DNA of 64,000 nt from CAMYMQ01 sp963730305 (lineage in GTDB: Bacteria; Pseudomonadota; Alphaproteobacteria; Bin65): the NCBI GenBank assembly GCA_963730305.1, contig CAVSRB010000003.1, positions 558,001 through 622,000 on the forward strand. The letters run 5' to 3'. The notes beneath the pieces were generated by a model. It made no database searches, was not told the origin of the DNA, and saw only the letters and a program-made list of their open reading frames with translations. Below are positions 35,098 through 43,996 of the stretch, piece after piece. Position 1 is the stretch's first letter, and each line of letters begins with the position of its first letter. The position numbers were made by a program, and so were the translations under genes.

Positions 35098-36861
35098 GTG
35101 TTCCACCTCGAGGCCGCGGTCGGCGCCGCGCCGCGCGACGCCCGGCTGCGCACGGCGCTGGCCCGGGCCCACGCCGGCGACGGAGCCCCCGCCGAGGCGA
35201 TCGACCGCGCCAGCGAGGCGCTCGGCCTCGACCCGCGCAGCCACGATGCCGCGCGGCTCGCTTCCGGCCTGCTGCTGGAATACGAGCTGACCGACTTTGC
35301 CGGGCTCGACCCGCGCGGGCTGCGCGCCGCGATGGCGTTCGACGACATCGACCACGCGCCGCTGGCGCGCACCGCGCTCGCCTTCCTGCGCGAGCGCTCG
35401 CCGCTCGGCGACCTGCTCGCCCGGGGGGCGCAGGACGGTTGGGCCGCAGCGGCCGACGCCCTGCTCGCCGACCCCAGAGAGCAGTTGGGCGGGCCGGTCG
35501 GCGATCCCCTGTTTCACGCCGCGCTGGCCGCCGCGCCGCTGGCCGACGCCGAGATCGAGTTCCTGCTGACCGCGGCGCGGGCGCGGCTGCTCGAGGCCGG
35601 CCGCGACGCGCCGCTCGACAAGGCCCGGGCCGGCCTGGCCTGCACCCTGATCGCCCAGGGGCTGCTCAACGAATACGTCTGGGCGGTCGGGGACGCCGAA
35701 CGCAACGCGCTCGCCGGGCTCGCGGTCGACGCGCAAGGGATCGCCGCCGGGGACACGGACGCGATCGCCGACTGCGCGCGCGCGCTGCTGCTCGGCGCGC
35801 TCTACACCCCGCCCGAACGGCTGCTCGACCCGGCGACCGACCCGAAAACGCTCGCCGCGCTGCGGCCGCGGGCGCTGCGCGACCTGGTCACCGAGCGGTT
35901 CGCGGCGCTGCGTGCGGAGGCCGCACTGGCCCAGGAGATCGATAGCCTGGGCGAGCCCGACGACGCGGTTTCCCAGGCGGTGCGGGACCAGTACGAGGAC
36001 AATCCCTATCCGCGCTGGACCTCGACCCTGGTGCCCGAGCCAGGCTCGCTGCACGAGGCGCTGGCGGGCTTCTTCACCGCCGACGAGCTGGCGCCGTTCG
36101 ACCGGCCGATCGACGTGCTGGTCGCGGGCTGCGGCACCGGCCAGCAGCTCGTCCACGCCGCGCGCGGCTATGGCGGCAACGCCCATGTCGACGGCATCGA
36201 CCTCAGCCGCGCCAGCCTGGCCTATGCCAAGCGCATGTGTGGACAGATCGGTATAGACAACATCGCGCTGCGCCAGGGCGACATCCTGGCGCTCGCCGGG
36301 GCCGAAAAGCGCTACGACGTGATCGAATCGGTCGGCGTCCTGCACCATATGAGCGATCCGTTCGCCGGTTGGCGCATCCTGATCGGCGTTCTGAGGCCCG
36401 GCGGGCTGATGTATACCGGACTCTACAGCGCCGCCGCGCGGGCTCAAATCCAGGCTTTGCGCGAGAAACTGCGCGCCGAAGGGCTGGGCGACGACGCCGA
36501 CACGATCCGGGCGGTGCGTCGGCGGATGATGGACGCGCCGGAGGGCTCCGACGAGCGTGCGCTGGCCCGGTCGGCCGATTTCAACACGCTGAGCAACGTC
36601 CGAGACCTGCTGTTCCACCGCCATGAGGCGCCGGTGACGATCGCGCAGATCCGGGATTTCCTCGATACCGAGGGGCTGGCGTTCCACGGTTTCGACGTCC
36701 GCCCCCACATCGCCGACGCCTTCGCCCGCCATTTCGGCGCCGACGCCGACCCGCGCGACCTGTCACAGTGGGAAACGTTCGAGTCCGAGCACCCGTCGAC
36801 CTTCGACGGCATGTACCTGTTCTGGTGCCGCAAACCGGCGGAAAACAGCCAGGATCGCTGA
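35098..36861 (+). CDS. TPR-like / SAM-dependent methyltransferase fusion (5' end uncertain)
   Basis: 587 residues from GTG 35098. The N-terminal half contains TPR-like helical repeats (AVFHLEAAVGAAPRDARLRTALARAHAG). The C-terminal half is a class I methyltransferase: YEDNPYPRW, then VLVAGCGTGQQLVHAARGYGG (SAM-binding glycine loop), VDGIDLSRASLAYAKR and VLHHMSDPFAGWRIL. Repeat-like coding sequence continues upstream in frame to about 35038 without a start codon. The other frame has ATG 34983, so a single extra base near 35037 is likely and the true start may be 34983. Such TPR-methyltransferases are often annotated generically. The substrate is unknown. Confidence 0.82.
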   Translation: MFHLEAAVGAAPRDARLRTALARAHAGDGAPAEAIDRASEALGLDPRSHDAARLASGLLLEYELTDFAGLDPRGLRAAMAFDDIDHAPLARTALAFLRERSPLGDLLARGAQDGWAAAADALLADPREQLGGPVGDPLFHAALAAAPLADAEIEFLLTAARARLLEAGRDAPLDKARAGLACTLIAQGLLNEYVWAVGDAERNALAGLAVDAQGIAAGDTDAIADCARALLLGALYTPPERLLDPATDPKTLAALRPRALRDLVTERFAALRAEAALAQEIDSLGEPDDAVSQAVRDQYEDNPYPRWTSTLVPEPGSLHEALAGFFTADELAPFDRPIDVLVAGCGTGQQLVHAARGYGGNAHVDGIDLSRASLAYAKRMCGQIGIDNIALRQGDILALAGAEKRYDVIESVGVLHHMSDPFAGWRILIGVLRPGGLMYTGLYSAAARAQIQALREKLRAEGLGDDADTIRAVRRRMMDAPEGSDERALARSADFNTLSNVRDLLFHRHEAPVTIAQIRDFLDTEGLAFHGFDVRPHIADAFARHFGADADPRDLSQWETFESEHPSTFDGMYLFWCRKPAENSQDR

Positions 36862-37042
36862 CGGCATACAGTATACAGGGGACGATTCCGCCGTTTGTTC
36901 CGGTCGCGTTCTCACCGGCGGCGCGGCGCTCGGGCCGGGCGGGTGCGGACCGCCGCATCTTTCTGGCCCCATCGCGCCGTGGTAAGAGGGGCACGAGGCG
37001 GCGCTTCCGTCGAAACCGGACGCCGCGCCCCAGGATTGAGCC

Positions 37043-37462
37043 ATGCTGCGCGTTCCGGTCATCTCGGCCATTGCCCTCACCCGCCTGGCGGCGCTGATCG
37101 TCGCCGGCACCTGCGTCTACATCCTGCTGGCGCCCGAGACCGTGCTCGGCCCCGCCCAGCCGGCCGGCGACGCCTGGCTGCGCGAGACGGCGCGGACGGT
37201 CGGCGCGCTGGCGATCGTGATCGCGGTCGGCATCGCCGCGCTCTACGCCCTGTTCCGGCACGGCCCCCACAACGGCATGCGCTACCTCGCTTTCGTCACC
37301 CTGCTGACGCCCGCCTTCCTGTTCCTGCCGACCCTGACCCGCTCGCCGCACTGGTACATCAGCCTGATCATCATGGGCATGCTGTTCCTCGCCGCGATCT
37401 CCTGCCTGCTGCCCAACCCGGTTCAGGCCTGGACGACCTTCGAGCCGACGGCCCGGCGCTAG
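37043..37462 (+). CDS. Small four-span membrane protein, unknown family
   Basis: 139 residues with four TM helices (ISAIALTRLAALIVAGTCVYILL; VGALAIVIAVGIAALYALF; YLAFVTLLTPAFLFLPTL; YISLIIMGMLFLAAISCLL). Short loops include the polar LRHGPHNGMR-like turn FRHGPHNGMR. No catalytic motif is visible. It stands alone between the methyltransferase and a palindromic repeat, converging on the amidohydrolase. The 181-bp upstream gap contains a GTATAC palindrome. I do not recognise the family. Confidence 0.7.
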   Translation: MLRVPVISAIALTRLAALIVAGTCVYILLAPETVLGPAQPAGDAWLRETARTVGALAIVIAVGIAALYALFRHGPHNGMRYLAFVTLLTPAFLFLPTLTRSPHWYISLIIMGMLFLAAISCLLPNPVQAWTTFEPTARR

Positions 37463-37548
37463 GCGGTCGGCGATGTGGGTGGATATATACCGACTAGTCT
37501 AAAAAATATTGATGTTTGGGCCAGTTCGGCGTCTTCGGCACCGGGAAG

Positions 37549-37692
37549 CCCCTCACCCTCCCAAAGCCTGACGGCTTCGGGCCCCTCCCTCTCCCCAGAG
37601 GAGAGGGGAATATCCTGTGACGCGCGGCGCGAAAACCCCTCTCCCTGGGGAGAGGGAGGGGCCCGGCGCGTCAGCGACGGGAGGGTGAGGGG
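37549..37692. repeat. Long imperfect palindromic repeat element (CCCTCTCCCC type)
   Basis: A 144-bp inverted repeat. Both ends read CCCCTCACCCTCCC, and the inner arms share an 18-base GGGCCCCTCCCTCTCCCC, with variable sequence between. It can form a cruciform or a large RNA hairpin and lies between convergent genes, where it may also end transcription. The form is that of dispersed palindromic repeats common in alphaproteobacterial intergenic DNA. The rest of the 324-bp gap (from 37463) starts with an AT-rich stretch. Confidence 0.75.
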
Positions 37693-37786
37693 TCCGCCGC
37701 CGAAGGCGGGTCGCGGACTTCAGGAAACCGCTACCGGGAAGACGCCCGGGATCGACCGAGATCGAAATCCCCCGCCCCGGCCGCCG

Positions 37787-38953
37787 CTACGCCGCCAACT
37801 CCTGTTCGACCAGGCGCGCCCAGTAGCTCGCGCCGACCGGCAGGATGGCGTCGTTGAAGTCGTAGTGCGGGTTGTGGAGCATGCAGCCGCCCTCGCCGGC
37901 GCCGTTGCCGATCCAGACGTAGGCGCCCGGCTTGACCTGGAGCATGAAGGCGAAGTCCTCGGCGCCCATCACCGGCTCGGAATCGGGGAACACGTTGTCC
38001 GCGCCGACCACCGCCGCGGCCGCGCGGGCGGCGCGGCCGGCCTCGGCCTCGGTGTTGACCAGCGGCGGGTAGTTGCGCTCGTAGTCGAGCTCGATCGTGA
38101 CCCCGTGGGCGGTGGCGACGCCGGCGCAGATGGCGTTCATCCGGGCCTCGATCGTGTCCTGGACCGCCGCGCTGAACGAGCGGGTCGTGCCGCTCAGCCT
38201 CGCCGTCTCGGGGATCACGTTGTCGGCCTCGCCGGCGTGGAACTGGGTGACGCTGACCACCACCGCCTCGAGCGGGTCGACGGTGCGGCTGGCGATCGTC
38301 TGCAGCGCCGAGACCAGCTCGGCGCCGACCACGACCGGGTCGATGCCCAGGTGCGGCATTGCGCCGTGGGCGCCCTTGGCGCGGATCGTGATCGAGAAAT
38401 TGTCGGCCGACGCCAGGAACGGCCCGCTGCGCACCCCGAAGGTGCCCGGCGGCATGCCCGGCCAGTTGTGCATACCGTATACAGAGTCGCACGGAAACCG
38501 CAGAAACAAGCCATCTTCGATCATCACGCGCGCGCCGCCGGCCCCTTCCTCCGCCGGCTGGAAGATGAAGTGGACGGTGCCGTCGAACGTGCGCGTCTCG
38601 GCCAGATAGCGCGCCGCGGCGAGCAACATCGTGGTGTGACCGTCGTGGCCGCAGCCGTGCATCTTGCCGTCGTGGCGCGAGCGGTGGCCGAACGCGTTGA
38701 GCTCCTGCATCGGCAGCGCGTCCATGTCGGCGCGCAGGCCGATGGTGCGATCCGACGACCCTGCCTGGAGGCGGCCGACCACGCCGGTCTTGCCGAGCCC
38801 GCGATGGACCTCGATGCCGAAGGACTCGAGCGCCTTGGCGACGATGTCCGCGGTCCGCTCCTCCTCGAAGGCGGTCTCGGGATGGGCGTGGATGTCGCGG
38901 CGCCATGCGGTCAGCTCTTCCTGGCACGCGGCGATCGCCTCGATCACGGACAT
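37787..38953 (-). CDS. M20 family amidohydrolase (hippurate hydrolase / IAA-amino acid hydrolase type)
   Basis: A 388-residue metallo-aminoacylase. The N-terminus has RRDIHAHPETAFEE and GLRADMDALPM near 70. The metal/active-site region is HGCGHDGHTTMLLAAARYL near 100, FQPAEEGAGGARVMIEDGLF near 130, and MGAEDFAFMLQVKPG near 340. Dimerisation-domain sequence AKGAHGAMPHLGIDPV lies between. Such enzymes cleave N-acyl amino acids such as hippurate. ATG 38953 has GGAGGCC 7 bases upstream. It is monocistronic and its physiological substrate is unknown. Confidence 0.93.
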   Translation of the reverse strand: MSVIEAIAACQEELTAWRRDIHAHPETAFEEERTADIVAKALESFGIEVHRGLGKTGVVGRLQAGSSDRTIGLRADMDALPMQELNAFGHRSRHDGKMHGCGHDGHTTMLLAAARYLAETRTFDGTVHFIFQPAEEGAGGARVMIEDGLFLRFPCDSVYGMHNWPGMPPGTFGVRSGPFLASADNFSITIRAKGAHGAMPHLGIDPVVVGAELVSALQTIASRTVDPLEAVVVSVTQFHAGEADNVIPETARLSGTTRSFSAAVQDTIEARMNAICAGVATAHGVTIELDYERNYPPLVNTEAEAGRAARAAAAVVGADNVFPDSEPVMGAEDFAFMLQVKPGAYVWIGNGAGEGGCMLHNPHYDFNDAILPVGASYWARLVEQELAA

Positions 38954-39462
38954 GGGCGGCCTCCTTTACTGTTGGACGAATTGTGACCGTTGCAGCCGGT
39001 TTGGCAAGCCCGAATATGGCGCGGCCCGACGCCGACGCACCTCCCCTTCATTTGCCAGAGGACCGGCCCGACCGCTGGGACCGCCAGGCGGGTGGCGCCG
39101 CCTACACGGTTTCGAGGCCAACGCCCGGCATCGACCGCTGCTGGCTCGGCAGACCGAGGCGGGCGCGACCGACCGCTTCCTGCCGAGCCCAAGCCCTGCG
39201 ATGCGGACGATGGCGTTAATTGCCCGGCCGCCGCACGCCGCGCCATTAAAATAAACAGACTATTCTTTTTATAATAGATTCGGCGGATTGACGAAGATGG
39301 CCGTGCGCCGACCCGCCAGCGGCTCCGTGCGCTTGCGAAGCGGCGGTATCGCCGGCGTCGATCACGCGGCCCTTGCGCAGCCGGCGCAAAACGCCACATA
39401 ACCCGTCAGTCGGCGCGCCGGTCGGGCGCGCCACGGCGGCACCAGATGCAGGACACCGGACG
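38954..39462. other. 509-bp intergenic region with AT-rich patch
   Basis: No convincing gene on either strand. The short ORFs here lack conserved features. A markedly AT-rich patch (39243-39290, containing TTCTTTTTATAATAG) stands out from the GC-rich background. It could be a promoter for the small gene at 39463, 170 bp downstream, or the relic of a lost element. Confidence 0.5.
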
Positions 39463-39663
39463 ATGCCCAGCGGAGTTGTGAAACTGATCGGCGTGCTCCT
39501 GCTCGTCGGCTCGATCGGCGTGATCGGCGTCCAGGCCTGCACGACCAAGGATCCCCGCTCCTTCTCGAGCGCGCCGAAGGCGACGTCATTGACCGTCCCG
39601 GCCCCCGCGAAAGCCGCTCTCACCAAGGCCGCCCTTGCCAAGGCCGCCCGGGCGCATGGCTGA
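39463..39663 (+). CDS. Small putative membrane or lipoprotein, 66 residues
   Basis: From ATG 39463: MPSGVVKLIGVLLLVGSIGV then IGVQACTTKDPRS. The hydrophobic N-terminus followed by a cysteine resembles a lipoprotein signal, although the residues before Cys (VQA) are a weak lipobox. The mature part is Ala/Lys-rich with repeats of KAALAK type. Its stop overlaps the next start (39656) by 8 bp, coupling it to xpaC. I do not recognise the family. Confidence 0.55.
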   Translation: MPSGVVKLIGVLLLVGSIGVIGVQACTTKDPRSFSSAPKATSLTVPAPAKAALTKAALAKAARAHG

Positions 39664-40505
39664 CACCCGCCAGCACCGCCGCATGGGCGAGAAGCGCGAC
39701 CGCCAGGTCGCCGCCGCCTCGGCCTTCCTGTTGTTCCTGCTGCCCTCGCCGCTGGTCCTCAAGGCCGTCTACGCCATCCTCGGCGGCCACATCATCACGC
39801 TCGCCTGGACCGTCGGCGTCTACGCCCTGTTCATGATCGGCGCCGAGGTCGCCCGCAAGGGCCTGATGCGCACCGCCGAGCAGCAGGCCCAGGGCCTGTC
39901 GCACGCCGCCGGCCCGCCCCTGCGCACCGCCGGCGCGCTGATCGTCGCCTTCGCCACCTTCGCCGCGTCCTGGCTGCTGGTCCGGCACAATGTCGGCATC
40001 TCGGTCGCCTTCGGCGCCGCCGCGGCCGCCGGCACGCTCTTGCTCTACGGCGTCGATTCCTTCGGCCTGCGCGCGGCGGTCAGCCGCGACGACGAGGCCA
40101 AGCGGCTCGCCGGCGCGCTCGACGCCGCCCGGCTCAAGCTCGCCCGCATCGACGCGGCCGCCCGGCGCATCCCCGACCGCAGCCTTCAGGGCCGGGTCGA
40201 CGCCATCCTCGGCGAGGCCGACAAGGTGCTCGAAGAGATCGCCCGCGACCCGCGCGACCTGCGCCGGGCGCGCAAGTTCCTCAACGTCTATCTCGACGGC
40301 GCGGTCGACGTGGTCGAGCGCTACGCCGACACCGCGGCGCGGACGCAAGTCCGACCAGCTCGACGACAGTTTCCGCACGCTGTTGACCGACATGGAGCAC
40401 GTTTTCCGCGAGCAGCACGAAAAGCTCCTGAAGGACGACGTCATGGACCTCGACATCCAGATGGACGTGCTCAAGACGCGGCTCAGGCGCGAAGGCGTGC
40501 TATAG
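39656..40505 (+). pseudogene. xpaC: XpaC-like 5-bromo-4-chloroindolyl phosphate hydrolysis family protein, frame broken once
   Basis: Reconstructed as about 282 residues. Two paired TM segments at the N-terminus (AASAFLLFLLPSPLVLKAVYAILGG; TLAWTVGVYALFMIG) and another pair near 85-125 are followed by a helical cytoplasmic domain (ARLKLARIDAAARRIPDRSLQGRVDAILGEADKVLEEI) ending DLDIQMDVLKTRLRREG. The frame shifts at 40346, where an extra C sits in GGACGCAAG. Removing it joins ADTAART to KSDQLDDSFRTLL. XpaC-family genes are typically found next to telA, as here, and the pair is linked to tolerance of membrane or cell-wall stress. Confidence 0.82.
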
Positions 40506-40534
40506 TTCCCCCTCCCCCTCCCGGAGTTCGAGAC

Positions 40535-41713
40535 ATGGCAGACAGCAAGGTCGACACCGCCGCCACCACCACCCCCGCGGCGACGCCGATCCAGGCGATG
40601 AAGGAAACCACGTCGCCCGAGGCGATCGCCGGCGAGCTGGTCGAATACCAGGCGGCCCCGCCCGACCAGAAGGCGCGCATCGACAAGGCGCTGGCCGAGC
40701 TCGACGTGAGCGACAGCAACTCGGTCATCTTCTTCGGCGCCAAGGCGCAGGAGGAGCTGACCACCATCTCGGACTCGATGCTGGAAGGCGTCCGCAACAA
40801 GGACACCGGCCCGGCCGGCGAGGCGCTCAACGAGATGCTGGTCAAGCTGCGCGGCTTCAAGGTCGACGACCTGGCGCCCGGCAAGAAGCCCGGCTTCCTC
40901 GCCCGGCTGTTCGGCGCGGTCTCGCCGGTCGCCCGCTTCGTCCAGCGCTACGAGGAGGTCCGCGACCAGATCGATTCGGTGTCGAACCGGCTCGACGGCC
41001 ACAAGACCACCCTGATGACCGACATCGAGAAGCTCGACCGGCTCTACGACGCCAACCTCGACTATTTCCACGACCTCGCCGACTACATCGCCGCCGGCGA
41101 CGAGAAGCTGCGCCAGCTCGACACGCAAGTGATCCCGGCCAAGGAGAAGGAGGTCGAGGGCTCCGAGGAGGCGATGAAGGCCCAGGAGCTGCGCGACGTC
41201 CGCCAGACCCGCGACGACCTCGAACGCCGGGTCCACGACTTGAAGCTCACCCGCCAGGTGGCGATGCAGAGCCTGCCGTCGATCCGCCTCGTGCAGGAGA
41301 ACGACAAGGCGCTGGTCACCAAGATCAACTCGACGATGGTCAACACCATCCCGCTGTGGAAGCAGCAGCTGGCCCAGGCGGTGACCATCTACCGCGCCCA
41401 CCAGGCCGCCGAGACGGTCAAGGAGGCGACCGACCTGACCAACGAGCTGTTGGTCCAGAACGCCAAGAACCTGAAGCAGGCCAATGCGGAAGTGCGCGAG
41501 CAGATCGAGCGCGGCGTGGTCGACATCGAGTCGATCAAGCAGGCCAACAAGCTGCTGATCGAGACCATCGAGGACAGCCTGCGCATCGCCGACGAGGGCA
41601 AGGCCAAGCGGAAGGAGGCCGAGAAGGAGCTGGTCAGCGCCGAGAGCGACCTGCGCCAGGCGCTCAAGGCCGCGTCCGCGCCCAAGCCGGCGCCGGCCGC
41701 CGAGGCGGAGTAG
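40535..41713 (+). CDS. telA: TelA-like toxic anion resistance family protein
   Basis: A 392-residue cytoplasmic protein, mostly alpha-helical and coiled coil. Typical TelA features include FFGAKAQEELTTISDSMLEGVRNKDTGPAGEALNEML near residue 70 and RYEEVRDQIDSVSNRLDGHKTTLMTDIEKLDRLYDANL near 150. Also present are VAMQSLPSIRLVQENDKALVTKINSTMVNTIPLWKQQLAQAV near 250 and an amphipathic tail. TelA was named for tellurite resistance; its biochemical role is unsettled. It lies 29 bp after xpaC and upstream of an SPFH protein, a recurrent arrangement suggesting a shared envelope-stress complex. Confidence 0.92.
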   Translation: MADSKVDTAATTTPAATPIQAMKETTSPEAIAGELVEYQAAPPDQKARIDKALAELDVSDSNSVIFFGAKAQEELTTISDSMLEGVRNKDTGPAGEALNEMLVKLRGFKVDDLAPGKKPGFLARLFGAVSPVARFVQRYEEVRDQIDSVSNRLDGHKTTLMTDIEKLDRLYDANLDYFHDLADYIAAGDEKLRQLDTQVIPAKEKEVEGSEEAMKAQELRDVRQTRDDLERRVHDLKLTRQVAMQSLPSIRLVQENDKALVTKINSTMVNTIPLWKQQLAQAVTIYRAHQAAETVKEATDLTNELLVQNAKNLKQANAEVREQIERGVVDIESIKQANKLLIETIEDSLRIADEGKAKRKEAEKELVSAESDLRQALKAASAPKPAPAAEAE

Positions 41714-41828
41714 TCGGCGGCCCAGCGGGAAGGTCGTGCGATCGATACCGAACGCGCGTGTTGAAGCACGGCCACGCCGAAGGCATGGTTGAGCCGCGAT
41801 TGCGATCGGTTCGCGTGATATGGAAAAT

Positions 41829-41972
41829 CCCCTCCCCTTCGCAGGGGGAGGGACAGGGAGGGGGTGACACCCTCTGCGCCGACGCGAGGTCGGCGGATGA
41901 CGGGCTGTCCCTTTTCGTGCCGCCCGACGGCGGTCCACCCCCACCCCAACCCTCCGCCCTCGAGGGGGAGGG
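41829..41972. repeat. Palindromic repeat element, G/C-tract type
   Basis: Two arms (41829-41866 and 41936-41972) are imperfect inverted copies of one another, and each is itself palindromic around CTCGAGGG or TTCGCAGGGG. The interior carries another short symmetry. The element resembles the one at 37549 in its CCCTCCCC tracts. It occupies most of the 325-bp gap between telA and the SPFH gene. Confidence 0.65.
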
Positions 41973-41988
41973 AACGGTTGGTAGCCCC

Positions 41989-42011
41989 GTTTCGATAACA
42001 ATCATCGAAAC
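41989..42011 (+). promoter_or_regulatory. Inverted repeat GTTTCGAT-N7-ATCGAAAC before the SPFH gene
   Basis: Perfect 8-bp arms with a 7-base AT-rich spacer, ending 27 bp before the SPFH start codon. The position fits either an operator overlapping the promoter or transcription start, or a hairpin in a short 5' leader close to the ribosome-binding site. Inference. Confidence 0.45.
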
Positions 42012-42038
42012 GCGCAGCAGACGGAGCGGAGAAGCGAC

Positions 42039-43163
42039 ATGGGCCTCTGGGACAGGATCAAAGGCGAATTTATCGACGTCATCGAGTGGACCGATGCGTC
42101 GGACGACATCATGGTCTACCGCTTCGAGCGCCACGGCAACGAGATCAAGTACGGCGCCAAGCTGACCGTGCGCGAGAGCCAGGTCGCCGTCTTCATCAAC
42201 GAGGGCCAGCTGGCCGACGTCTTCCAGCCCGGCATGTACACGCTGGAGACCGCCAACCTGCCGGTGCTGTCGACGCTCCAGGGCTGGAAATTCGGCTTCG
42301 AGAGCCCGTTCAAGGCGGAGATCTACTTCGTCAACACCAAGCGCTTCCGCGACCTCAAGTGGGGCACCAAGAACCCGATCACCCTGCGCGACCCGGAGTT
42401 CGGCCCGGTCCGGCTGCGCGCCTTCGGCACCTACGAGATCCGGGTCAAGGACGCGCCGACCTTCTTGAAGGAGATCGTCGGCACCGACGGCTACTTCACC
42501 ACCGACGAGATCTCCGACCAGCTCCGCAACATCACCGTCTCGCGTTTCGCGACGACGCTGGGGTCGAGCGGCATCCCCGTGCTCGACCTCGCCGCCAACT
42601 ACGAGCAGCTCTCGGGCTTCCTGACCGAGCGGATCGGCCCCGAGTTCGACCAGTACGGCCTGCAGCTGACCAAGCTCCTGGTCGAGAACATCTCGCTGCC
42701 GCCCGCGGTCGAGGAGGCGCTCGACAAGCGCTCGTCGATGGGCGTGCTCGGCGACCTCTCGAAATACACCCAGTTCCAGACCGCCGAGGCGATCACCAAG
42801 GCGGCCGAGAACCCCACTGCCGGCACCGCCGGGGTCGGCGTCGGCCTCGGCGCCGGCATGGCGATGGCCCAGCAGATGGCCAACTCGATGAACCAGCAGA
42901 ACCAGGCCCAGCCCGCACCCGCTGCGGCACCGGCGGCGCCCCCGCCCCTGCCCGGGGCCAAGTCCTACTTCGTCGCCGTCGACGGCCACCAGCAGGGTCC
43001 GCACCCGCTCGACCAGCTCAAGGCCCAGGCCCAGTCCGGCACGTTGACCCGCGAGTCCCTGGTCTGGTGCGAGGGCATGGCCGGCTGGGAAAAGGCCGGC
43101 GAGGTCGAGGAGCTGTCGAGCCTGTTCGCGAGCGTGCCGCCGCCGCTGCCGCCGGCCGGGTGA
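42039..43163 (+). CDS. SPFH-domain protein with C-terminal GYF_2 domain (YdjI / virion-core-protein-like)
   Basis: 374 residues. The first about 240 form an SPFH/band-7-type domain of the YdjI kind without a TM anchor: GEFIDVIEWTDASDDIMVYRF, ESQVAVFINEGQLADVFQPGMYTLET, and LTKLLVENISLPPAVEEALDKRSSMG. A Gly/Ala/Gln-rich linker and a proline stretch (APPPLPG) follow. A GYF_2-like domain ends the protein (YFVAVDGHQQGPHPLDQLKAQAQSGTLTRESLVWCEGMAGW, about 310-355). SPFH proteins of this type scaffold stressed membranes. Its stop overlaps a GTG start of the next gene. Confidence 0.9.
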   Translation: MGLWDRIKGEFIDVIEWTDASDDIMVYRFERHGNEIKYGAKLTVRESQVAVFINEGQLADVFQPGMYTLETANLPVLSTLQGWKFGFESPFKAEIYFVNTKRFRDLKWGTKNPITLRDPEFGPVRLRAFGTYEIRVKDAPTFLKEIVGTDGYFTTDEISDQLRNITVSRFATTLGSSGIPVLDLAANYEQLSGFLTERIGPEFDQYGLQLTKLLVENISLPPAVEEALDKRSSMGVLGDLSKYTQFQTAEAITKAAENPTAGTAGVGVGLGAGMAMAQQMANSMNQQNQAQPAPAAAPAAPPPLPGAKSYFVAVDGHQQGPHPLDQLKAQAQSGTLTRESLVWCEGMAGWEKAGEVEELSSLFASVPPPLPPAG

Positions 43164-43633
43164 GCGCCGTGGGCCGCGTCTCCGCAGGGCTCGCCGCCGG
43201 CGTCTTCGCCGCCCTGTTTCTCCTGACGGCCGGCGCCGCGCCGGCCCACGCCGCGGGCTACTGGACCTGCAAGGCGGGCCAGTGGTCGGCGGTCGGCAGC
43301 CCGCAGCACGCCAAGCCCACGAAGCCATGCGCGCCCAAATTCACCCGGCCGCGCACCCGCACCGCCTGCCTCGCGGCCGGGGGCCGCTGGGCGCGCGCCG
43401 GCCTGTCGCCGCGTCCGATCTGCACCATGCCCACCCGCGACGGCGGCCGGATCTGCGCCGACGGCGGCGAGTGCGACGGCGCCTGCGTCGCCACGCTCAC
43501 GCCCGAGCAGCGCCGCCTGATGTCGACCCGGCGGGTGCCGGCGCTGGGCCGGTGCACGACCCACACCCCGGTCTTCGGCTGCCGCGCCTTCGTCACGGCG
43601 GGCTACGTCACCGGCATCCTGTGCGTCGACTAG
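43160..43633 (+). CDS. Secreted cysteine-rich protein, unknown
   Basis: 157 residues from GTG 43160, translationally coupled to the SPFH gene by a GTGA overlap. The signal peptide runs to about residue 32 (GVFAALFLLTAGAAPAHAAG). The mature protein has ten cysteines (in WTCKAG, KPCAPK, TACLAAGG, PICTMP, RICADG, GECDGACVA, GRCTTH, FGCRAF, ILCVD), consistent with five disulphides. I do not recognise the family. Coupling to a cytoplasmic SPFH protein and its export suggest the module spans the envelope. Confidence 0.75.
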   Translation: MSAVGRVSAGLAAGVFAALFLLTAGAAPAHAAGYWTCKAGQWSAVGSPQHAKPTKPCAPKFTRPRTRTACLAAGGRWARAGLSPRPICTMPTRDGGRICADGGECDGACVATLTPEQRRLMSTRRVPALGRCTTHTPVFGCRAFVTAGYVTGILCVD

Positions 43634-43754
43634 CCGTGGCAGGATCGGTCGAGCGCCCCGGCGCCGACAGGGGCCTGCCACGCGCGGGCGACCTCATCAA
43701 TCGAACGACAGGCCGGCGGCGGCCGGCGCACTCGCGCAGGCGCGGAGAGCATCG

Positions 43755-43970
43755 ATGACCAACCCCTTCACCGCCCATCCCCGCTCGGTCGGCGAGGGCT
43801 ATTTCGAACACATGGGCTCCGCCCTGCGCGTCTGGGCCTGGCTGCTGGTCGCGACCACCGTGGTCTTCGTCCACGCCTTCCTGCCCTTCCTGTTCCCGAC
43901 CACGGGCAGCCGCATCCTGCGCGACCTGCTCGCCGCGCGCGAGCGTCCGCACAAGCGGCCTGCCGCCTGA
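43755..43970 (+). CDS. DUF6356-like small membrane protein
   Basis: 71 residues: an N-terminal HPRSVGEGYFEHMG motif typical of DUF6356 proteins, one TM helix (RVWAWLLVATTVVFVHAFLPFLF) and a basic tail. These short proteins are widespread in alphaproteobacteria and have no known function. The assignment is from memory of the HPxSVGExYxEH pattern. Confidence 0.7.
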   Translation: MTNPFTAHPRSVGEGYFEHMGSALRVWAWLLVATTVVFVHAFLPFLFPTTGSRILRDLLAARERPHKRPAA

Positions 43971-43996
43971 ACCGGCGGCCCGGATCCGGCGTGGCC

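Noticed and set aside
36866..36880. GTATAC-containing symmetry upstream of the small membrane gene, resembling a GntR site
   Set aside because: A similar string occurs inside the amidohydrolase coding sequence near 38470, so its regulatory meaning is unsupported.
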